Shown: in pieces, positions 6,781-11,002 of the stretch
Position numbering within the stretch: position 1 is the stretch's first letter
Layout: every line of letters starts with the position of its first letter
Origin: Rhodospirillaceae bacterium
GTDB taxonomy: Bacteria > Pseudomonadota > Alphaproteobacteria > UBA11073
Assembly (NCBI GenBank): GCA_003536545.1
Contig: DPZW01000043.1
Span: forward strand, 1 to 11,002
DNA length: 11,002 nt
Reading direction: 5' to 3'
Notes under the pieces: generated by a model
What the model saw: the letters and a program-made list of their open reading frames with translations, nothing else
Told to the model about the DNA's origin: nothing
Databases searched by the model: none
Position numbers and translations under genes: made by a program

Positions 6781-7466
6781 AACGCTTCGCGGTAATTGAT
6801 CGCATTCCGCGTTTTAACGAAATCCGTCTGATAGAATTGTGTTGTGTCCATAATGGTTTTCACTAACGGCTCACCTTCAACCGCAAATCCCATTTTCTGA
6901 TGAAATTCCAGCGCCAGTTTTTGTTTGGCAGGGCTGATATCAAATGAAGTCGTTCCTAAAATAATATCGCTGTCAGGAAACATTTTGGTCAGCGTTGCCA
7001 TGCGGAAACTAGCAAAATATTCGCCGTAACCCTGGCCAATTCTTTTGGCGATCAGGCCGATATATTTCAACTCCACTTCATTATTTTCATTCGGCGGAAT
7101 GGCATGCGCGATGCCAACGGGTTGATTACCTTCATACAAAACCATCGTGATGAATTTATTGAAAAGCGCTTCCCATGGGCGTGCATCCGATTCAATCGGC
7201 CACCAGGCAGTGACTTCCGCGACTTTATTATGCAGGGCGAAGAGCTGCTGCTTGGTCAGGTCGGGGTTAATTTCAACACGAAGATCGGGGCGGGGCTTCT
7301 GGATCGCGGCAGGATCGGTGGTCAGATATTTCAGGCGGGGTGCCTCCTGGAGGCGCATATCCCAGATCGTGATTTCCTGTTCGCCGATCACGGCCTGTTT
7401 TTCCTGGCCTAAATCAATGAGATACTGGCCGGGCTGATGCGCGCTGATTTTCGGGCGGATGTCCAT
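6765..7466 (-). CDS. GNAT-family N-acetyltransferase, substrate unknown
   Basis: The 233-residue protein carries an acetyltransferase fold in its C-terminal half: strand ITMVLYEGNQPVGIAHAI (106-123), strand EVELKYIGLIA (130-140), then the acetyl-CoA pyrophosphate-binding motif KRIGQGYGEYF (141-151; R/Q-x-x-G-x-G/A pattern), and FHQKMGFAVEGE (188-199), the usual N-terminal-to-last-strand FY.K.GF element. The first 70 residues (strand-rich, ITIWDMRLQEAPRLKYL) are not part of a minimal GNAT domain and I do not recognise them. The acetyl acceptor cannot be predicted. The start at 7466 has only GGGG close to the ATG as a ribosome binding site, so it is the longest reasonable start rather than a firm one. 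It lies 40 bases behind the lipoprotein gene on the same strand, probably co-transcribed, and overlaps miaA by 16 bases at its 3' end. Confidence 0.8.
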   Translation of the reverse strand: MDIRPKISAHQPGQYLIDLGQEKQAVIGEQEITIWDMRLQEAPRLKYLTTDPAAIQKPRPDLRVEINPDLTKQQLFALHNKVAEVTAWWPIESDARPWEALFNKFITMVLYEGNQPVGIAHAIPPNENNEVELKYIGLIAKRIGQGYGEYFASFRMATLTKMFPDSDIILGTTSFDISPAKQKLALEFHQKMGFAVEGEPLVKTIMDTTQFYQTDFVKTRNAINYREAFHLKL

Positions 7467-7506
7467 GACCCCAAAATAACCCGAAAAGCCTGCAACTATT
7501 TAAAGA

Positions 7507-8055
7507 TTATTGGGGATTTTCGGGGTTAATCGCGGCGTTTGCGCGGTCTTCGCGCAAACTGCGCATGTAGTTCAACTGTTCTTCGTTTAACTGAAAACCA
7601 AAAAATACACTGCGATCTGCGGCGGTACCTTCGTCATTAAATGGCAATTCAATCGAGATGGTGAAATCATCCTTTGCCATTTTTTCCTGCGAAGTAAAAT
7701 TGATGATTTTATTTTCAATATTCTTCTGCACGATCTCATCACCTTTCATTGCAGCGATGAAAAACGGCAATTCCTGTTTCATGCTATCAGTTACTTCGCC
7801 GCTGCGTTCGGCGGCAACTTTGGGCGTGATTTGCACCGTGACATTGGTTTTGGAAACCTTGCATTTCATGTCAAATTCATTGATCTGCGCGCGCGCTTTC
7901 CAGTCGGTGGAAGAGGGCGGCTCGGCCCAGCCTTGCGCGTCGGACACCATGCCTACCGATGGGCATTTCTTGAAATTATCATCGCTCTTGCGGAAATAAC
8001 TGCAGGCGGATAGCGTCAATAAAAGGACGATAAGAATTGCGGAATGGGCTCTCAT
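7507..8055 (-). CDS. Small outer- or inner-membrane lipoprotein, function unknown
   Basis: The 182-residue product begins MRAHSAILIVLLLTLSAC: a basic residue, a hydrophobic core and the lipobox LSAC with the modifiable cysteine at C18, so signal peptidase II processing is expected. The mature start is C-S-Y-F, without the +2 aspartate of inner-membrane retention, so outer-membrane sorting is likely if E. coli rules hold. Two more cysteines (C31, C65) could form a disulfide in the periplasm. The remainder, with alternating strands and a charged C-terminal helix (about 160-175), is unrecognised. The reading frame is open upstream to 8394, but that part is antisense to ispH and low-complexity in character; the lipobox fixes the start at 8055. 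No ribosome binding site is visible. Only 23 bases separate it from ispH. The GNAT gene follows 40 bases downstream. Confidence 0.85.
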   Translation of the reverse strand: MRAHSAILIVLLLTLSACSYFRKSDDNFKKCPSVGMVSDAQGWAEPPSSTDWKARAQINEFDMKCKVSKTNVTVQITPKVAAERSGEVTDSMKQELPFFIAAMKGDEIVQKNIENKIINFTSQEKMAKDDFTISIELPFNDEGTAADRSVFFGFQLNEEQLNYMRSLREDRANAAINPENPQ

Positions 8056-8078
8056 ACTGCTAGTGTCGTAGCGCAAAA
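8056..8078. promoter_or_regulatory. Very short divergent gap between the lipoprotein gene and ispH
   Basis: Only 23 bases separate the two start codons and neither gene shows a Shine-Dalgarno sequence, so each promoter must lie largely inside the other gene's 5' end. For ispH an extended -10 (TGC then TAGTGT, 8061-8066) is possible; for the lipoprotein gene, TTGTCA on the minus strand lies in the first codons of ispH (8079-8084). Both are weak matches and would give leaderless or near-leaderless transcripts. Confidence 0.3.
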
Positions 8079-9044
8079 ATGACAAATTTACCACCCTTAA
8101 AAATCCTGCTTGCCGCGCCGCGCGGTTTTTGCGCGGGCGTGGATCGCGCCGTGCAAATGGTGGAGCGCGCGCTGGAAAAATACGGCGCGCCGGTCTATGT
8201 GCGCCATGAAATCGTCCACAACCGCCGCGTGGTGGATGGGCTGGCAGCCAAGGGTGCAGTGTTTGTGAAAGAGCTGCATGAAATTCCTGAAGGCACCAAG
8301 CAGCCGGTGATTTTCTCCGCGCATGGTGTTGCGAAGTCGGTGCCGGAGAATGCGACGAATTTGAATTTATTCGTGCTGGATGCAACCTGTCCACTGGTGT
8401 CGAAAGTACACCGCGAAGCCGAGCGTCATCACGCCAACGGGCGGCGTATTATCCTGGTCGGGCATGCAGGCCATCCCGAAGTCATCGGCACGATGGGGCA
8501 ATTGCCCGCCGGCGCAGTAACATTAATCGAAACGCGCGAAGACGCGGAAAGATTGCAAATCGAAAACACGGATCAGCTGGCTTACGTGACGCAAACTACT
8601 TTATCCGTGGATGATACGGCGGAAGTGGTGGCGACATTGCAGCAGCGTTTTCCGAATATCACCGGGCCCTATAAAGAAGATATCTGTTATGCGACGACGA
8701 ACCGCCAGGGCGCGGTGAAAATGATTGCCAAAAAATGCGATGCAATGGTGGTGCTGGGCGCGCCGAATTCTTCAAATTCCAATCGCCTGGTAGAGGTTGC
8801 GCTGGCCTACGGCTCGCCGCGCGCGCGTCTTGTGCAAAATGCGAATGAACTTGATATTGAATTCTTATCGGGTGCACAAACTTTGGGATTAACCGCGGGC
8901 GCCAGCGCACCGGAAGAACTGGTGCAGGAAGTCATCGCTGCAATTGGCAAACATTATACGGTGACAGTCGAAGAAGTGCGCCTGACGGATGAAGACGTGA
9001 CGTTCAAGCTCCCGCGCGCGCTGACGCAGACGGAAGCAGCTTAG
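8079..9044 (+). CDS. ispH: 4-hydroxy-3-methylbut-2-enyl diphosphate reductase
   Basis: Last enzyme of the DXP isoprenoid pathway: an iron-sulfur protein reducing HMBPP to IPP and DMAPP. Its 321 residues match the family. The three cluster cysteines are in APRGFCAGVDRA (C18), LDATCPLVSKVH (C104) and EDICYATTNRQ (C203). Substrate-binding histidines occur in EIVHNRRVV (H47), FSAHGV (H82) and GHAGHPEVIG (H132, with the proton-donor glutamate E134); TQTTLS (171-176) and NSSNSNRL (230-237) complete the diphosphate site. All key residues are intact. The start ATG 8079 places the first strand normally before PRGFC; no ribosome binding site is seen, suggesting leaderless or weakly led translation. It ends with a 4-base TTAG overlap with the glucokinase-like gene. 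Confidence 0.97.
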   Translation: MTNLPPLKILLAAPRGFCAGVDRAVQMVERALEKYGAPVYVRHEIVHNRRVVDGLAAKGAVFVKELHEIPEGTKQPVIFSAHGVAKSVPENATNLNLFVLDATCPLVSKVHREAERHHANGRRIILVGHAGHPEVIGTMGQLPAGAVTLIETREDAERLQIENTDQLAYVTQTTLSVDDTAEVVATLQQRFPNITGPYKEDICYATTNRQGAVKMIAKKCDAMVVLGAPNSSNSNRLVEVALAYGSPRARLVQNANELDIEFLSGAQTLGLTAGASAPEELVQEVIAAIGKHYTVTVEEVRLTDEDVTFKLPRALTQTEAA

Positions 9045-10150
9045 CAAAACGGCAAATCATTTGGATTGCTTGGGGCAACAAACTTGACCGCATTGTTTCT
9101 CCGGGCGTAACAACGCAATCCTTCAAGCCCGGGACTACGGGTGCTCGGCACCATAACTCTTGCTTTTCCAAAGAAATTATCAAATACCGCGTCAATCGCT
9201 GCACTGCCGGTTTTATGAAGTGTTAAGCCCTCGCGGAATGGCGTGGTAAAATTCTTGGTAAAATCCCGCGTTTGGGCGTAATTTGCCAGCTCCCTTTTTT
9301 CCGGCGTGGGATGCATAATTTTGGGAATAACGCCGCCGCCCAGAATGATCACTGGATCTTTATCGCCGTGAAAATGCGCCTTCATCAAGGCTGCGGCAGC
9401 GACCCCCAGGCTTTGCGACCATGTTTGTAATGCCCGTTGGTGAAAAATATTCCCACAACTTGCCTGGAGAATGACATCAGCAGCAGAAAATACGGAATCG
9501 AAGCCTTGTTCCCCAAAAATGATCTGGGCAAATTCCGCCAAGGCATCGCCGCGGCATAGCTGTTCGTAGGTTAAAACGGGTGATGAATTCGGATCAATCG
9601 GCTCACCATCCCGAATGGCGGCCATTTCACGGAATACCGCAAGATTCTGCGCGCTCACAGGTGCAAAGCTATGCTGCACTTCGCTGGGGGAAATAATCCA
9701 TTCACCAGATCTTGCGTCCCTGTATGCAGAAGCGGTGCCCAGACCCGTACCCGGCCCGATAAAGTAGAAAATGCTGTTGCCTGGAATCTCGTCCTTCCCA
9801 TTCAGATCGATCAGGGAAAGCCGCGAGACATCACGCGCTGCCTGCGCCAGTGCGGCGAAGTCGTTTAAATATTCAGCCGTCGCCGCAAGCGGATGGCCAT
9901 CCGGAAGTTTTACCTGGAAATTAAGCGCGCCGCTATTTGGAATGGTTCCATCGGGGGCGAGTGATGGCGTTGCTACCAGAACATTTGATACCTGGCCCGG
10001 CATAAATTGCGTATCAATAAAATCTGCCAGCGAGCTAACACCGGATGCCGCAAGGGATGTGCCGTGAGAAGCCACGATGTTGAATTGCGAGTCCAGCACT
10101 TCGTAACGCAGATTGGTGCCGCCAAATTCGATGTGTAATCGATTACCCAT
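9041..10150 (-). CDS. Glucokinase-like sugar kinase (Glk family), divergent
   Basis: Resembles the E. coli Glk family (ATP-dependent phosphorylation of glucose to glucose 6-phosphate). The 369 residues exceed the usual 320-350. Seen: phosphate motif EFGGTNLR (8-15; the family normally has D-x-G-G-T-N), YLNDFAAL (94-101) with catalytic-base candidate D97, the central FIGPGTGLGTA (130-140), SEVQH (156-160) where the family has GEGGH, so E157 and H160 are kept but the glycines are lost, LTYEQLCRG (193-201) with likely sugar-binding E196, and the adenosine-site strand IILGGGVIPKIM (268-279). The family C-terminus corresponds to about VMVPSTRSPGLEGL (332-345); roughly 20 further residues, ending DLPFC, are extra. 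ATG 10150 is 5 bases after GGAG and is preferred; a GTG at 10156 overlaps that site. Glucose is the likely but unproven substrate. It follows argB on the same strand. Confidence 0.82.
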   Translation of the reverse strand: MGNRLHIEFGGTNLRYEVLDSQFNIVASHGTSLAASGVSSLADFIDTQFMPGQVSNVLVATPSLAPDGTIPNSGALNFQVKLPDGHPLAATAEYLNDFAALAQAARDVSRLSLIDLNGKDEIPGNSIFYFIGPGTGLGTASAYRDARSGEWIISPSEVQHSFAPVSAQNLAVFREMAAIRDGEPIDPNSSPVLTYEQLCRGDALAEFAQIIFGEQGFDSVFSAADVILQASCGNIFHQRALQTWSQSLGVAAAALMKAHFHGDKDPVIILGGGVIPKIMHPTPEKRELANYAQTRDFTKNFTTPFREGLTLHKTGSAAIDAVFDNFFGKARVMVPSTRSPGLEGLRCYARRNNAVKFVAPSNPNDLPFC

Positions 10151-10163
10151 ATTCACTCCATTA

Positions 10164-10169
10164 ATTATA
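10164..10169 (-). promoter_or_regulatory. Candidate -10 element before the glucokinase-like gene
   Basis: The minus strand reads a perfect TATAAT in the 58-base gap between argB and the kinase gene, but no -35 hexamer is found at suitable spacing, and the implied start would fall at or near the GGAG ribosome binding site. It may be chance in a short AT-rich gap. Confidence 0.25.
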
Positions 10170-10208
10170 AGCTGATTTAGCCATCGCCCAGGTGACTAGG
10201 CAAGCTTT

Positions 10209-11002
10209 TTATGCCCGCACCAGCGTGCCGGAGCCTTCATCGGTGAATAATTCCACCAGCGCGGCATGTGGGGTGCGGCCATCCATGATGACTGCGCCGT
10301 CTGATCCGCTTTCAACGGCGAGCAGGCAGGTTTCCACTTTGGGGATCATCCCGCCTGCAATGGTGCCATCTGTGATCATCGCTCGCGCTTTTGCGGGCGG
10401 GAGTTCAGGAATAAGATTTTTGTCTGCATCCAGCACGCCTGCAACATTCGTGAGGAGCAAAAAGCGGTGGGCTTTCAGCGCGCCGGCAATCGCGCCGGCC
10501 GCGGTATCGGCATTGATGTTATAGCTTTCGCCGCGCGCGCCGATGCCGATCGGGGCGATCACCGGCACGATGCCTGCATCCAGGAAATGATGCAGGATTT
10601 CCGGATTCACTTTTTTAATCTCGCCGACAAAACCGTAATCGTAATCAGCCTTCAGTTTCTCGCACTGGATCAGATTGCTGTCCTTGCCGGATACGGCGGT
10701 GGCCATAATATTCTGCTGCGAAAGCGCGCTGATAATTTCCGGGCCAACTTTGCCGCATAATACCATTTCGATGATATCAATCGCATCGGCCGAGGTCACG
10801 CGCAAACCGCGCACAAATTCGCTATGGATGCTCAGGCGCGCGAGCATTTGTTCAATCTGCGGGCCGCCACCATGCACGATGACGGGTTTCACGCCATGTT
10901 TCACCATCAGCGCAATGTCTTCGGCAAACTGCATGGCAGCTGCGGGGCTTTCCATCGCATTGCCACCGTATTTAATCACAATGATCTGACCCTGATGTTC
11001 TT
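10209..11002 (-). CDS. argB: Acetylglutamate kinase, 5' end beyond the window
   Basis: Phosphorylates N-acetyl-L-glutamate in the second step of arginine (ornithine) synthesis; amino acid kinase family. The visible 263 codons run in frame to the right edge, so about 30 N-terminal residues are missing and the start cannot be given; the GTG at 10979 is internal, because the frame reads QIIVIKYGGNAM across it, the normal first strand of the family. Seen in order: KYGGNAM (ATP phosphate lysine and glycines), VIVHGGGPQI (substrate loop), YNINADTAAGAIAGAL (acetylglutamate and ATP site), LLTNVAGVLD, GGMIPKVETC (with the lysine that stabilises the transferred phosphate) and the terminal GSGTLV. It is probably co-transcribed with the downstream glucokinase-like gene across 58 bases. 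Whether it is the arginine-inhibited type depends on the missing N-terminal helix. Confidence 0.95.
   Translation of the reverse strand, partial: EHQGQIIVIKYGGNAMESPAAAMQFAEDIALMVKHGVKPVIVHGGGPQIEQMLARLSIHSEFVRGLRVTSADAIDIIEMVLCGKVGPEIISALSQQNIMATAVSGKDSNLIQCEKLKADYDYGFVGEIKKVNPEILHHFLDAGIVPVIAPIGIGARGESYNINADTAAGAIAGALKAHRFLLLTNVAGVLDADKNLIPELPPAKARAMITDGTIAGGMIPKVETCLLAVESGSDGAVIMDGRTPHAALVELFTDEGSGTLVRA

Noticed and set aside
8056..8394. Long upstream extension of the lipoprotein gene, antisense to ispH
   Set aside because: It is arginine/proline/histidine-rich as expected for the complement of a GC-rich coding gene, and the lipobox signal peptide marks the true start at 8055.
10170..10208. 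Possible terminator between argB and the glucokinase-like gene
   Set aside because: The T run (10205-10209) is on the plus strand, opposite to both genes, and the preceding pairing is broken.
1..11002. CRISPR, insertion sequence, prophage, toxin-antitoxin or tRNA genes
   Set aside because: No regularly spaced repeats, transposase or integrase motifs, terminal repeats or tRNA-like cloverleaf with T-arm consensus were found on either strand by eye.

Overview
The window is a densely packed bacterial chromosomal segment of mostly housekeeping genes. Balanced base composition, Gram-negative features (a Lol-type lipoprotein, DapD, MreB, DXP-pathway IspH) and the protein sequences suggest a proteobacterium, most likely an alphaproteobacterium; this is inference from sequence character, not a database result. 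No tRNA, rRNA, mobile element, CRISPR array or convincing rho-independent terminator was seen, and no stretch longer than about 165 bases lacks a gene.

Layout: a structured non-coding or gene-tail stretch (1-125); hisS (+); a secreted protein of unknown function (-) behind mreB (-); a 162-base divergent gap; a ketol-acid reductoisomerase-like gene and murI, one base apart (+); dapD (-) and miaA (+), divergent from a 48-base gap; a GNAT acetyltransferase (-) behind a small lipoprotein (-); ispH (+), divergent from the lipoprotein gene with only 23 bases between; then a glucokinase-like gene (-) behind argB (-), which runs off the right edge.

Several genes feed the cell envelope: MurI makes D-glutamate and DapD acts on the meso-diaminopimelate/lysine route (both peptidoglycan precursors), MreB organises rod-shape wall growth, and IspH makes IPP/DMAPP, the source of undecaprenyl carrier and also of the DMAPP used by MiaA. 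HisS and MiaA serve translation; ArgB serves arginine synthesis.

The most unusual item is the ketol-acid reductoisomerase-like protein. It keeps the fold, cofactor motif and catalytic histidine of IlvC, but two of the four acidic magnesium ligands are amides (N189, Q229), so it probably is not an ordinary IlvC. Other points: every convergent gene pair overlaps at its 3' ends, both tight divergent pairs must have overlapping control regions, mreB lacks mreC/mreD behind it, HisRS is of the non-E. coli sequence type, and the glucokinase-like protein has altered signature motifs and a C-terminal tail. No clear new multi-gene defence or mobile system is visible.
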